The notes beneath the pieces are model-generated. The model saw only the letters and a program-made list of their open reading frames with translations, did no database searches and was not told where the DNA came from. The position numbers and the translations under genes are program-made. DNA of 64,000 nt from Salegentibacter salinarum. Lineage in GTDB: Bacteria; Bacteroidota; Bacteroidia; Flavobacteriales; Flavobacteriaceae. The DNA lies in the NCBI RefSeq assembly GCF_900168115.1, contig NZ_FUZC01000007.1, positions 186,001-250,000 of the forward strand, written 5' to 3'. Positions 17,731-27,165 of the stretch are shown here, in pieces. Each line of letters begins with the position of its first letter. The stretch's first letter is position 1.

Positions 17731-18651
17731 TTATTTCCCTTCAACCTCTTCAATCACAAAAAAACCATCATTTCCCTGAGATTGGTATAGCGGCATAAAA
17801 ATGCGGGCATCCCATTCGCTTTTTACTTCTTTACCATTTTGTTTCGCGAGAAGTTCTCCTTTTTTAATTTTCTGAAAATTCCCATAACCCTGTTCCATTT
17901 CAAATTCATCAGAATCTTCCAATCCGTGACGATGAATTAATTCAAATGTTTTTTGATCAGGAGCATTTTTTTCAGCAAAACGATTTACACATTCAGGGTA
18001 AGTTTCGATTTTTGAAAGATCCAATTTGCAGGCTTCTTTTAAAGCCAGCCAAATAACACCTTCGTGATTTTCAACTGAAGTTTTATCTTCGTGCTGCCCG
18101 GCTTCAAAAACAAAGCCTGTCATCCCAGTTCTGCTTAAATAATGATCTATATCACCGGTAATTATATCGCTAAATCCACGTACGATAAAGGTGGGAAAAT
18201 TATGCGCCCATTCATCATTATCATTCACTTCCTGTACCGAGACATAAGGTAAACTCGCTGATGAGGTGGTGTGACAATCCAGGAAATAACGCTTGGTATA
18301 ATCTTCTTCCGGAAATTGCTTTAAAATATCTATAATTTCCCACATTTCTTTTTGCTCGTGGGTTTCGGATTTTTTTTGCTCTATATTCTCTTCGGTCCAA
18401 ACCCGGTTGAGGTCTTCATCTATATAACGCTTATTTTGATTAAGCGCTTTGTGATTTCCGGAGACTCCAACCAAAGTTCCATTAATTTCGGGTTTAGATT
18501 TTTCAAGTTGTTTAAAAACTTCTTCCAATGCCTTTACACCACTCGGTTCGTTGCCGTGAATGCCCGCAGTGACAAAAAGCAAAGGTCCTTTATTATTGCT
18601 GGTATACTTTCCAATTATCCTGGGAATATGTTTTTCTGGTTTATTACTCAT
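17731..18651 (-). CDS. Succinylglutamate desuccinylase / aspartoacylase family (M14-like) hydrolase
   Basis: The 306-aa protein has the zinc-binding motif G-I-H-G-N-E-P-S-G near residue 32 and a second D-C-H-T-T-S-S near residue 125, typical of AstE/AspA deacylases. These are metallocarboxypeptidase-fold enzymes that remove an acyl group or amino acid from a carboxylated substrate. No arginine-succinyltransferase (ast) genes are nearby. It is the third gene of an operon with the GshB-like ligase (22 bp upstream) and the QEGLA protein, which suggests a peptide- or amide-trimming reaction on the ligase product. Substrate unknown. Confidence 0.85.
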   Translation of the reverse strand: MSNKPEKHIPRIIGKYTSNNKGPLLFVTAGIHGNEPSGVKALEEVFKQLEKSKPEINGTLVGVSGNHKALNQNKRYIDEDLNRVWTEENIEQKKSETHEQKEMWEIIDILKQFPEEDYTKRYFLDCHTTSSASLPYVSVQEVNDNDEWAHNFPTFIVRGFSDIITGDIDHYLSRTGMTGFVFEAGQHEDKTSVENHEGVIWLALKEACKLDLSKIETYPECVNRFAEKNAPDQKTFELIHRHGLEDSDEFEMEQGYGNFQKIKKGELLAKQNGKEVKSEWDARIFMPLYQSQGNDGFFVIEEVEGK

Positions 18652-18673
18652 AATAAAATTCTTTAGCTTTTAA

Positions 18674-19723
18674 TTATTCCATACAGGCAATCTCCCTGTT
18701 ATCAAATTGATGACCGTATAACTCTTTGTATTCAACTTTACGCTCAATGGCTTCAATAACCATAGGGGTGAAATCTGGTAAGCCTATATCTTTAAAACGC
18801 TCCATTCCACCCGGGCTTAAAACATTTATTTCAATTAATTTATCTTTCACCACATCAAGCCCAACAAAGAAGAGTCCGTCGCGAATAAGTTTTGGAGCGG
18901 TTAGATCTACAATGCGCTGCATTTCTGGAGTAAGGTCACTGCTATCTGCAGTAGCACCAAGGGCGAAATTACTACGGAATTCTCCTTCACCACTAACGCG
19001 CCTAATGATAGCCTGTTTTCCATCTTTTACCATTACACGGCCATTCATAAGCAAAATTCGAACATCACCGTCCTTAACTGCCGGTAAGTACTCCTGCGCA
19101 ATTACATAGCCATGCTGACTAATGGTTTCAATAATTTGATTGATATTCTTCTCATTCTCATCTATTAGAAAAACATTTTGGCCGCCGGAACCTTCCAGGG
19201 GTTTTAGAACAATTTTCTTATTATTCTTTTCCCAGAATTTTAGAATATCTTCTTTATTCCTGGTAATTAAAGAATCGGGTTTTATTTCCTGCGGAAGTTC
19301 TTCAAAATAGAGTTTATCAATAAATGCATTAGATAGGGCATTAGCATCATTTAAAACCAAAACGCCTTCTTGTTGAATCATTCTACCAAAGGCAACCCCC
19401 GCGTGTTCTGCCCATTCCCGCCCCGATTCTTCTTCGGTGGGATTATTTCTTATAAAAAGTACATCCAGTTTATTGGCTGCAATTGTCTTTTTACGCGCTT
19501 TTGAACTCTGTAAAGCTTCCAGAAATTTAGCCGGTGATTTTGTTTTAGTGTTTTTAGGTACCTGTACACTATTTATACTAATAGGTGCATCGTGATGAAA
19601 ATTAAAATCTCCAACTCCCATAGCGTAAACCTCATGTCCACGAGCGTGAGCGGTATTCATTAATAATACCGAGGTTCCACATTTTTCGTTTTTAATATCG
19701 TTTAATACAAAGCAAATTTTCAT
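18674..19723 (-). CDS. gshB: GshB-like ATP-grasp ligase (annotated as glutathione synthase family)
   Basis: The 349-aa protein has a GshB-type N-terminal domain (starting M-K-I-C-F-V-L-N-D) and an ATP-grasp domain with K-P-L-E-G-S-G-G-Q-N near residue 188, R-I-L-L-M-N-G and the metal site G-L-D-V-V-K-D-K-L-I-E-I-N-V. ATP-grasp ligases join a carboxylate to an amine through an acyl phosphate. Glutathione synthase is the nearest named family, but no gshA is nearby and the partners are a DUF1704 metalloprotease-like protein and an M14-like hydrolase. A different peptide-bond-forming substrate is therefore possible. The start overlaps the QEGLA stop by one base. Confidence 0.85.
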   Translation of the reverse strand: MKICFVLNDIKNEKCGTSVLLMNTAHARGHEVYAMGVGDFNFHHDAPISINSVQVPKNTKTKSPAKFLEALQSSKARKKTIAANKLDVLFIRNNPTEEESGREWAEHAGVAFGRMIQQEGVLVLNDANALSNAFIDKLYFEELPQEIKPDSLITRNKEDILKFWEKNNKKIVLKPLEGSGGQNVFLIDENEKNINQIIETISQHGYVIAQEYLPAVKDGDVRILLMNGRVMVKDGKQAIIRRVSGEGEFRSNFALGATADSSDLTPEMQRIVDLTAPKLIRDGLFFVGLDVVKDKLIEINVLSPGGMERFKDIGLPDFTPMVIEAIERKVEYKELYGHQFDNREIACME

Positions 19724-21567
19724 TAGGTTATCATTTGTGAAAGGGGAAGCCCCTCTCTGATTAGGTTTAATTTATTAGTAACATTTTCGGTTAATAAATA
19801 ACTCGGACGCAGTGCGCTCGTTTTTAATACTTTTCTTTCGGTTAATTCTTCGATTATTTTGGTATGTTTTAGGCCAAATTTGCCAGCCAGTAAAGGTTCG
19901 TAATCCCCTCCGTTTTGTAGGTGATCACGAAGTTGCACCAGACCTTTTAAATAGATTATATCTTTTAAGAATCCACCGCCCTGCATAATGCGGGAAGTAA
20001 TATTAAAAGCTCTTTCGGCTGTAAAACCATAATCCATTTTCAACAACCGGAATAACTGCGGAAACTCAGCGCCCTCCATCAATGCCGAACCGGCAATTAC
20101 CCTTCCGGCTAAAGTTCTTAATCTATTACCTGTAAGCCCGTCTACTAAAAATTCAGACATAACTGCCAGTCCCTCCTGAAGTGGATCGTAATCTGCCAGG
20201 CCACTGCTTAATAGTTCTAAAGGCTGGCGAGTACCATTGTAATAAGTTAGCACGTGCGTGCCGACCTCGTGTTGAATTAGCGCCGTAGCTTCGGTTTTAT
20301 TCATTCTATAATCGGCGGGGATATAAAGTTCACCTTTATTCACCATCATAATATTCACATCTTTACGAATGTGAACCTTACTTTTAAAATTTTCGTCTTG
20401 CTCAGCAAAATAATCAAACTCACGGCGGGCCAGGCTACTAAAACCTTTAGCATCAATAAACTCGGCATTATCTTCTTCGGCAACTTCGTCTACTTCCCTA
20501 AGAATCTGCCCTGCTTCCTGACTTAAGTTGGAGTCTAAACCTTTATATAATCTAATACTGTTATAAAAGAAATTAGGGGTACCGCGTTCACTTAGCATCG
20601 TGATTTGTTGATCCAGTTCTTCACGTTTTTCCCTAAAAATATGAGACATCGCGGGATCGTCTATTTCTTCAACTTTAAGGTTATAAAGTTCCCGTTTTAA
20701 AAGATCGGGGTCTATAGGAAGTAATCTATAGTGATAATCTAAAACCTTTTCATAATTACTTTCAAAAAAGTTTTGTTTTATATCCTGAATATTGGCGGGA
20801 GAAACCAGCCATAAAAACTGGTACGAGCGCTCTATTTTGGCCAGGGCTTTATCAATTTCAAAGACTTTTTCTTTTAAATGTTTTCTGCCAAGGGCAAGGT
20901 AACTGCCCACACCACTGGTAGTTTGCACTCTCACATAATCAAACAATGCTTTGTGAATAGAGGTAATAAGGTAATCTTTAAATTGCCTTAAAAAAACGGG
21001 ATAAACTTCATTGTTTTCGTTACGAAAAACCGGGGGAATTTCAAGTCCTACGATTACTGCACCGGATTTTTTTGCTTCATCTATACTTAAAATATCCTCA
21101 TCTCCTTCTTTTTGACGATGGGGAGTATCTTTTATTTCGGCTTTTAAATACAGTCCCGAAAATGTATCGTTTATGTTGTTAAGTTCTTTTTCTAAAACTT
21201 TTACTGAACTTGGTAATTTTTGAGCCGGAGCTTTAATGGTAAAGCAATTATTAGGATCCCCCGTATAGATTTCAAAAATCATATAAGATTTAAAATCTGA
21301 AGAAAGCTTATCCGCGAGGGCGTAAATTAATCTTTGGTAAGCTTCAAAAAATTTATTACCTATTAAAAGATAAGATGCTTCGCTAATAACTATTCTTTCG
21401 GTACCGGGATCATCTTCTCGTTTTCTGTAAACAACCAGGTAGGGTAAATTATCTTCTATATGAATTAAACCAGCTCCTGGAAGCGAAGCACTTATTTTGC
21501 CATCTTCTTCAAGGATTGTTAAAATTTGTTTAATTGATTTTTCCGATAATTCAGATATATTCAGCAT
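19723..21567 (-). CDS. DUF1704 'QEGLA motif' protein, MATCAP-like metallocarboxypeptidase homologue
   Basis: The 614-aa protein is annotated in databases as 'flavohemoglobin expression-modulating QEGLA motif protein'. It contains H-E-V-G-T-H near residue 432 and the name-giving Q-E-G-L-A near 462. DUF1704 includes eukaryotic KIAA0895/MATCAP, tubulin detyrosinases whose H-E-x-x-x-H and downstream Glu bind zinc, so a peptidase activity is likely here by homology. The N-terminal third is less conserved. It is the first gene of a three-gene operon with an ATP-grasp ligase and an M14-like hydrolase. No clear promoter is seen in the 232 bp upstream. Confidence 0.88.
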   Translation of the reverse strand: MLNISELSEKSIKQILTILEEDGKISASLPGAGLIHIEDNLPYLVVYRKREDDPGTERIVISEASYLLIGNKFFEAYQRLIYALADKLSSDFKSYMIFEIYTGDPNNCFTIKAPAQKLPSSVKVLEKELNNINDTFSGLYLKAEIKDTPHRQKEGDEDILSIDEAKKSGAVIVGLEIPPVFRNENNEVYPVFLRQFKDYLITSIHKALFDYVRVQTTSGVGSYLALGRKHLKEKVFEIDKALAKIERSYQFLWLVSPANIQDIKQNFFESNYEKVLDYHYRLLPIDPDLLKRELYNLKVEEIDDPAMSHIFREKREELDQQITMLSERGTPNFFYNSIRLYKGLDSNLSQEAGQILREVDEVAEEDNAEFIDAKGFSSLARREFDYFAEQDENFKSKVHIRKDVNIMMVNKGELYIPADYRMNKTEATALIQHEVGTHVLTYYNGTRQPLELLSSGLADYDPLQEGLAVMSEFLVDGLTGNRLRTLAGRVIAGSALMEGAEFPQLFRLLKMDYGFTAERAFNITSRIMQGGGFLKDIIYLKGLVQLRDHLQNGGDYEPLLAGKFGLKHTKIIEELTERKVLKTSALRPSYLLTENVTNKLNLIREGLPLSQMIT

Positions 21568-21799
21568 TCTAAGTTCTTCTAAAGTTTTTTATTGAATATT
21601 ATTAAATTAAAACCACTGTTTCTTAGTTAGATAAGTGGCTTAAACGTGGCTAAACAATAATTAAATTTAGAAAGAAAACTAAGGAAAACTAACCCTTAAA
21701 CTTACTTTGGGTTTTATTTAAGAATTTAGGTAAAGAATTACTTAAAGTAAAGGAAATATTCGATGGAAATTGAAAATAATAACGAAAACCAGAAAGCAT

Positions 21800-22885
21800 T
21801 TAGTTATTCTGAGCGTCTTCTTTAGATTCTTCTTCCTGGGCTTCAATTTGTTCCCGGGCGGTTTTAATTTCTTCTTCAGTAGCCGGCTCGGGTTTTTGTT
21901 CTTCGGCTTTTTCAGGTTCAAGGTTAAGCTCAATATAAAGTGGATAGTGATCTGAATCTATAGAACTCCCCAGTTTAAAATCGGCAACCCTGAATTCTTC
22001 GGTTACAAATACGTGATCTAAAGACCAGCGCATAATAGAACTGGTGGCATCAAAAGTATTATAAAAACCACGGCCAATCCTGGTATTTAGTAAACCACCT
22101 ACATTCTGAAAAAGTGCCGTGGTAGAAGACCAGGCCACATCATTAAAATCTCCGGCCACTATCACCGGCAACTCAGAATCTTTGGCCATAAATGCAATTT
22201 TCATCATTTCGGCATCTCTATCTGAAGATGATGGATTGTGCTGCGGCATTGGTGGCGTTGGGTGTATAGCGTGAAACATCACTTCTTCACCAGAGCGTAA
22301 TTTTAAAATGCTGTGAACCGAGGGTATGCTATCGTCTACCAAATATTTAATTTCAGGATTTTTAAGCTCTAATCGCGAATAGAATAACATCCCGTAAGTG
22401 TTGTCTAAAGGAATTTCAACTTTATAAGGATAAGTATCGGTTATGGGAGAAAGATCGTCTTTCCAGCGGGTATTGGTTTCTGTAAAAAGTAAAATATCGG
22501 GATTTTGCTTTTTAATATCAGCTAAAACCAGCTTTGGATTTTCATTTTTCTGAAGAACATTGGCAGCGTAAAGGCTAAATTTATTGCTGAAATTTTCCTC
22601 AGTAACCTGGCCAACTTCATAATTCTTATGCGGAAAATAGGGATAAATCTTAATGACCTGGAAAGTAAAACAAGCCACTAAAGCCACCATAAAAATATAA
22701 TCTTCGGCTCGTTTAATATCAAATCTTATAAAATATGCCGAAATTGCTGTTAGGGTGAGGAGGCTTAACTGGATGTGCAAATAATCAAAAATACGAATCC
22801 ACCAAAAATCTGCAGCGACTAAGGGAACTAATGTCATTACTATGGCGATAATCCCAAAGACCTGAAGAAACCCTTTTAAAGTCAT
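21800..22885 (-). CDS. Endonuclease/exonuclease/phosphatase family protein, membrane-anchored
   Basis: The 361-aa protein has three N-terminal membrane helices (residues 1-85), then an EEP domain with F-T-E-T-N near 138, H-A-I-H-P-T near 208, A-G-D-F-N-D near 245 and the terminal S-D-H-Y-P-L motif near 316. These residues form the metal-dependent phosphodiesterase site of DNase I-like enzymes. The catalytic domain probably faces the periplasm. The C-terminal 40 residues are Glu/Lys-rich and probably disordered. The substrate could be nucleic acid or a phosphoester; it cannot be told from sequence. Confidence 0.85.
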   Translation of the reverse strand: MTLKGFLQVFGIIAIVMTLVPLVAADFWWIRIFDYLHIQLSLLTLTAISAYFIRFDIKRAEDYIFMVALVACFTFQVIKIYPYFPHKNYEVGQVTEENFSNKFSLYAANVLQKNENPKLVLADIKKQNPDILLFTETNTRWKDDLSPITDTYPYKVEIPLDNTYGMLFYSRLELKNPEIKYLVDDSIPSVHSILKLRSGEEVMFHAIHPTPPMPQHNPSSSDRDAEMMKIAFMAKDSELPVIVAGDFNDVAWSSTTALFQNVGGLLNTRIGRGFYNTFDATSSIMRWSLDHVFVTEEFRVADFKLGSSIDSDHYPLYIELNLEPEKAEEQKPEPATEEEIKTAREQIEAQEEESKEDAQNN

Positions 22886-23003
22886 AGTTATTTTGATTGG
22901 TTAGGCGGCTGAAAGATAATCGTTTATTTAATCTTCCCCGGAATTGAGTTTAAATATTAATAGAGTTACATAATTTTTAAACGTATTCTTTAGCGTGGAA
23001 AAC

Positions 23004-24311
23004 CTATTCATCTTCCTTTTTAGGACTTTCTGGATTCATCTTAGAGAAATAATCCCGTATATCATCCCCCGATGGGGCTTCAAATAATTGAAGATCAAAA
23101 TATGAAACCGCAGCGATAATGTGGTCAAAAATATCCGCGGTGATATATTCAAAATTCTCCCAACGTTTATCACGGCTGAAACAAAGAATTTCTAATGGAA
23201 TCCCGTGCTCGGTGGGTTGTAAATGTCTTACTATAATGTACATTTCTTTATGTACGGCCGAGTGGGTGTTTAAATAGGTATCTATATATTTTCTGAAAAT
23301 ACCCAGGTTGGTTTGGTTTCTTCCGTTTAACGGAAGGTTTTTATCAATTTCGTTAGTGGTGTTATAAGCGTTAATCTCATTCTGCCGGTCATCGAGGTAA
23401 GAAGAAATAAGTTGTATGTTTTTATACTTTTCAAAATCTTCAGGAGTAATAAATTTAACCGAATTCTGTTTTATAAAAACCGAACGCTTAATCCTTCTCC
23501 CGGGAGATTCCTGCATTCCGCGCCAATTCTGAAAAGATTCAGAAATTAAACTATAGGTGGGAATAGAAGTAAAGGTATTATCGAAATTCTGTACCCTAAC
23601 GGTGGCCAGGGTAATTTCGGTCACGGTACCATCTGCGCCGTATTTGCTAAAAGTAATCCAGTCGCCAATTCTTACAATATCGTTCACGCTAACCTGTATG
23701 GAAGCGACAAAACCTAAGATGGTATCTTTAAAAATTAATAGTAAAATTGCCGATGCAGCACCTAGGGAAATAATAAAATTAAGTACATCTTTCCCGGTAA
23801 TTTCTGCGATAATAAAGATAAAGGCGAACAACCACACGATAATCATTACTACCTGAATGTAACTTTCTACCGGTTTATCCTTAAAGGACTCCAAAGTTCT
23901 AAGGTAGCTCTTGGTGGTGCGTAGGAAGCTTCTAATTAACCATACAATAAGGAATATGATATAAATATCAATTAGAAAATAAAAAGCTTTGATAGCCAGC
24001 GGAAAATCGACCAGGATATAAGGAACCGTAAAATAAATTATAACCAGAGGAAGAATTTGCCCAATATATTTTGGGAAATTGGTTTGGATTAAAAAATCGT
24101 CAAAAGTGGTTTTTGTCTTATTACTGAAACTTTTAAAAGCTTCAATCACAAAAGTTTTAATCAGGTAATTTACTCCTATAATTATCATGATTAGTACCAG
24201 GATATTCAGCAGTAAATTAAGATACAGTGCGAGTGTGGGGTTTACACCCTGGTCTATTAGAAAAGTTTCAAAAAGACAAATGAGATTTTTAAATCCTTCC
24301 TCTATATTCAT
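23004..24311 (-). CDS. Mechanosensitive ion channel, MscS family
   Basis: The 435-aa protein has about four to five N-terminal membrane helices and a pore-lining helix of the MscS type (residues about 176-205, L-N-F-I-I-S-L-G-A-A-S-A-I-L), followed by the beta domain (V-N-D-I-V-R-I-G-D-W-I) and a cytosolic alpha/beta domain. It resembles the YbdG-like group with a large C-terminal region. It opens on membrane tension to release osmolytes during hypoosmotic shock. Starts 3 bp after the DUF3817 gene, so the two are co-transcribed. Confidence 0.9.
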   Translation of the reverse strand: MNIEEGFKNLICLFETFLIDQGVNPTLALYLNLLLNILVLIMIIIGVNYLIKTFVIEAFKSFSNKTKTTFDDFLIQTNFPKYIGQILPLVIIYFTVPYILVDFPLAIKAFYFLIDIYIIFLIVWLIRSFLRTTKSYLRTLESFKDKPVESYIQVVMIIVWLFAFIFIIAEITGKDVLNFIISLGAASAILLLIFKDTILGFVASIQVSVNDIVRIGDWITFSKYGADGTVTEITLATVRVQNFDNTFTSIPTYSLISESFQNWRGMQESPGRRIKRSVFIKQNSVKFITPEDFEKYKNIQLISSYLDDRQNEINAYNTTNEIDKNLPLNGRNQTNLGIFRKYIDTYLNTHSAVHKEMYIIVRHLQPTEHGIPLEILCFSRDKRWENFEYITADIFDHIIAAVSYFDLQLFEAPSGDDIRDYFSKMNPESPKKEDE

Positions 24312-24314
24312 AGT

Positions 24315-24599
24315 TTAAAGGTATTTTTTTTCTACGTAAAAAGGGCCAAAAGGCACCAAGGAGCAACCAAGTATGATTAGCAACTCTTTAAAATTCCAGT
24401 TTAAAGGTTTAAAAAGCCAGATGGCTCCCATTACATAGGCGATAAAAAGTACACCGTGAGCCATTCCCACCTGTTGTACCATTTGCGGCATTTCCCAGAT
24501 ATATTTTAGCGGCATAGCGATAAATAATAATAGTAAAAATGAAAGTCCTTCTAGGATACTTACATATTTAAATACCTTTTTTTGCTTTTCTAAGGGCAT
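24315..24599 (-). CDS. DUF3817 small integral membrane protein
   Basis: The 94-aa protein has three membrane helices and the DUF3817 pattern: E-G-x-S-F-L-L-L-L at the start, P-L-K-Y near residue 30, G-x-A-H-G near 47, and a C-terminal P-F-G-P-F motif. Function is unknown. It precedes the mscS-like gene by 3 bp. A TAnnTTTG box lies at 24618-24625, close enough to drive both genes. Confidence 0.85.
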   Translation of the reverse strand: MPLEKQKKVFKYVSILEGLSFLLLLFIAMPLKYIWEMPQMVQQVGMAHGVLFIAYVMGAIWLFKPLNWNFKELLIILGCSLVPFGPFYVEKKYL

Positions 24600-24617
24600 A
24601 GTTTAAAATTTAGATTG

Positions 24618-24625
24618 CAAAGATA
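24618..24625 (-). promoter_or_regulatory. -7 element for the DUF3817-mscS pair
   Basis: On the minus strand this is TATCTTTG, an exact match to TAnnTTTG, 18 bp before the ATG. No -33 TTG at the right spacing. Confidence 0.5.
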
Positions 24626-24753
24626 GGTTTTATAGAGAATCTGGTAATTTAGAATAGACTTTTCCTTGAAATATTTAGCAGGGAATTAATATTTTCCTTT
24701 GAGGTTTAGCAAATTCATTTTTATTAATTTGCATCTTCATTAAAATAAACAAA

Positions 24754-25794
24754 ATGAGCTCAAAAATATTGGTAACCGGCGGACTCGGATTTATAGGTTC
24801 TCACACGGTTGTTGCGCTTCAGGAACAAGGTTACGAAGTGGTAATTATAGATAATCTTTCAAATTCTTCTATAGACGTACTGGGAGGGATTACAAAAATC
24901 ACTCAAAAAACCCCAATTTTTGAAAATATAGATCTTAGAAATAAAAATCAGGTAAAAGAGTTTTTTGAGAAATATCCCGATATTGAAGGAGTTATTCATT
25001 TTGCCGCTTCTAAGGCAGTGGGAGAAAGTGTTGAAAATCCGTTATTATATTACGAAAATAACCTGGCGAGCTTAATTTACCTGCTTCAGGAACTGCAATT
25101 AAAGGAAAACGCTTATTTTATTTTTAGCTCTTCCTGCACCGTTTACGGCCAGGCCGATAGTTTGCCCATTACCGAAAATGCTCCCGTTAAAAAAGCTGAA
25201 TCTCCTTACGGAAATACCAAGCAAATAGGAGAGGAGATTATTACTGATACAGCTAAAATAAATAAAAATTTTAAAGCCATTTCCCTTAGATATTTTAATC
25301 CTATTGGCGCGCATCCTACAGCTGAAATTGGAGAATTGCCCATTGGGACGCCACAGAATTTAATTCCTTTTATCACGCAAACCGTCATTGGCAAAAGAAA
25401 AGAGCTCTCGGTATTTGGAGACGATTATCCAACACCAGATGGTACCTGTATTAGAGATTATATTCACGTAATGGATCTTGCCAAAGCTCACGTTGTGGCT
25501 TTAGAGCGACTTCAGCAGAATAAAGAAAAGAGCAATTTTGAAGTTTTTAACCTCGGAACAGGTAAAGGTAGTTCGGTTTTAGAAGTAATTAATTCTTTTG
25601 AACGTTCTACCGGTGAAAAATTACCCTATAAAATTGTAGGAAGAAGAGAAGGCGATATTGTTGCTGCTTACGCCGATACGCAGAAAGCAAACGAAGAATT
25701 AGGCTGGAAGACTGAAAAACATTTAGATGAAGCTTTAAAAAGCGCCTGGGAATGGCAGAAAGAAGTGGTAAAGAGAGAAGAGGAAGAAAATTAG
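24754..25794 (+). CDS. galE: UDP-glucose 4-epimerase
   Basis: The 346-aa extended SDR has the Rossmann motif G-G-L-G-F-I-G-S-H at residues 8-16, the catalytic S-S-x-T-V-Y-G and Y-G-N-T-K (about residue 149), and the substrate-binding segment R-Y-F-N-P-I-G-A-H-P. These identify GalE, which interconverts UDP-glucose and UDP-galactose for glycan synthesis. Length matches the family. It is monocistronic, divergent from DUF3817 and ended by a strong terminator 20 bp past the stop. A near-consensus TTAATTTG about 20 bp before the ATG may be its -7 box. Confidence 0.95.
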   Translation: MSSKILVTGGLGFIGSHTVVALQEQGYEVVIIDNLSNSSIDVLGGITKITQKTPIFENIDLRNKNQVKEFFEKYPDIEGVIHFAASKAVGESVENPLLYYENNLASLIYLLQELQLKENAYFIFSSSCTVYGQADSLPITENAPVKKAESPYGNTKQIGEEIITDTAKINKNFKAISLRYFNPIGAHPTAEIGELPIGTPQNLIPFITQTVIGKRKELSVFGDDYPTPDGTCIRDYIHVMDLAKAHVVALERLQQNKEKSNFEVFNLGTGKGSSVLEVINSFERSTGEKLPYKIVGRREGDIVAAYADTQKANEELGWKTEKHLDEALKSAWEWQKEVVKREEEEN

Positions 25795-25813
25795 TTTCCT
25801 GTTAATTATAAAT

Positions 25814-25844
25814 AAAAAGGTCTGAAGTATTTTCAGACCTTTTT
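25814..25844. terminator. Bidirectional terminator between galE and YqaE-like gene
   Basis: A perfect 13-bp stem AAAAAGGTCTGAA with a 5-nt loop gives T-rich tails on both strands. It serves galE (+) and the 50-aa membrane protein (-), whose stops flank it by 20-25 bp. Confidence 0.88.
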
Positions 25845-25866
25845 ATTGGTTGGTTGATTTCAAAGT

Positions 25867-26019
25867 TTAGCGTGAGCCGTTTACTATAAAGGCGTGAATT
25901 ACGCCGGGAATCCAGCCTAAGGCGGTTAATAATAAACTTATTAGAAAAGTAACTCCCAGACCATGTTTCATAAAAACGGCCAAAGGAGGTAGTAGAATAT
26001 TTAAAATGATCGTTAACAT
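25867..26019 (-). CDS. YqaE/Pmp3 family membrane protein (UPF0057)
   Basis: A 50-aa frame from ATG at 26019 to TAA at 25867. The product has two membrane helices with the family pattern: I-L-L-P-P-L-A-V-F near residue 9, G-L-G near residue 20, and L-L-L-T-A-L-G-W-I-P-G-V-I-H-A near 34. Pmp3/YqaE proteins are stress-induced proteolipids thought to tune membrane potential and salt tolerance. It is flanked by a shared terminator and 97 bp of leader, and is probably monocistronic. Confidence 0.93.
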   Translation of the reverse strand: MLTIILNILLPPLAVFMKHGLGVTFLISLLLTALGWIPGVIHAFIVNGSR

Positions 26020-26116
26020 AATAATTTTTTTAATTGGTTATTTCTATCGAAATTACATAGAAATGTCAATCCTCCAATTAGATTTAACGGGTTCTTGGTA
26101 TGGGTTTAACAAAATA

Positions 26117-26893
26117 TCATGCTTTAAATTTTCGGTATTTGGCCAGCATAAATACATAAATACTGTAGCAAACTAAACCTGCAGCAACTAAACCCATTAG
26201 CCACGAACCATAAGGTGAATCCTGTAAGAAAGAAAAAGCATCAGCAGTTCCTTTCATATCTGAAGTATTAGATTCTACGGCAGCCCTTATAAAAATATAA
26301 GCTAAAACCCCAAAAATAATCCCGCGCGCAATCAAGCCGAGATAGCCTGTGTTTTTAACTGTTTTTCGTTTCTTTTCATCTGTAATAGAATTGTAGCCAA
26401 AATCGTCAAGAAATTTCTTTGTTTTTGCTTTATTAAATTGGGCAATACTGGCTACAACAAGTCCTACGCCTATAATTGAAAAAACCACGACACCAAGAGT
26501 TCCTGTAAGTCCGCCACCAGAGCCGCCACCCGAGGACGAGCCGGCATTTATCAACTTCATAAATGCGTAAACGGCCAGACCCAGATACAAAACGGCACTT
26601 ATAAAATAGGCTACACGTTTTCCTTTACCCTTTTTATCATCACCAATATTTTCGGGATCCTGAATTGACTGAATAAATCGCCAAGCCGAGTAGCACAAAA
26701 GCCCTAGGCCTATTAAAACCAGTAATGCATTTCCAAATGCCTGTTTCTGCAAAAATTCTATTACCTGTAAATTACTTGATTTTTGTCCACCCATATTAAA
26801 GGCCGCGAGAAATGTAAGTATTCCCATGATACCATAAACAGTAGCTTTGGCGACATAACCCACCCGGGCTATTTTCTTCAGTTTAGAATCCAT
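26117..26893 (-). CDS. DUF1206 membrane protein
   Basis: The 258-aa protein has six hydrophobic helices arranged as three repeats of a two-helix unit, each starting with a Gly-containing basic segment (R-V-G-Y-V-A-K-A-T-V-Y-G, N-T-G-Y-L-G-L-I-A-R-G). This triplicated layout is DUF1206. A Gly/Ser-rich loop (S-S-S-G-G-G-S-G-G-G) joins units in the middle. Function unknown. It is downstream of the repeat region 26979-27090 and next to the YqaE gene on the same strand. Confidence 0.88.
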   Translation of the reverse strand: MDSKLKKIARVGYVAKATVYGIMGILTFLAAFNMGGQKSSNLQVIEFLQKQAFGNALLVLIGLGLLCYSAWRFIQSIQDPENIGDDKKGKGKRVAYFISAVLYLGLAVYAFMKLINAGSSSGGGSGGGLTGTLGVVVFSIIGVGLVVASIAQFNKAKTKKFLDDFGYNSITDEKKRKTVKNTGYLGLIARGIIFGVLAYIFIRAAVESNTSDMKGTADAFSFLQDSPYGSWLMGLVAAGLVCYSIYVFMLAKYRKFKA

Positions 26894-26978
26894 TTTCTTA
26901 AAAATTTGTTTGGTTAGTAAACTAAATTTAATTCTTTGAAAACAGATAAACGAAAACTTGGGAAAATTTTAAAGGTTA

Positions 26979-27090
26979 CTCGATAGAGGTTTAATGCTCC
27001 GAGACTTGCCTCGAAAATTAAATAATGGTTCATTGAGAATACTTCGGGGAGAATACTTCGGGAGCTTGCCCAGAGGAAGTTTAGTGAAGA
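26979..27090. repeat. Degenerate intergenic repeat with TCGAAAATTAAA core (copy A)
   Basis: This A/T-rich segment contains GAGACTTGCC followed by TCGAAAATTAAATAATGGTTC, plus a local tandem of GAATACTTCGGG. Closely related cores occur at 42651-42735 and, reversed, at 52752-52832. The Tcgag/ctcga pieces allow short hairpins. No ORF is present. Confidence 0.55.
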
Positions 27091-27165
27091 TTTAAAAAAC
27101 GGAAATGATCTTTAAATTCCTGACTTTTGAAAGGATAAATATGATATATATTTAAAGCAAAAACC

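Noticed and set aside
21763-21825. 20-codon ORF on the plus strand next to the exonuclease-phosphatase gene
   Set aside because: It is tiny, overlaps the end of the minus-strand gene and has no support from motifs or terminator.
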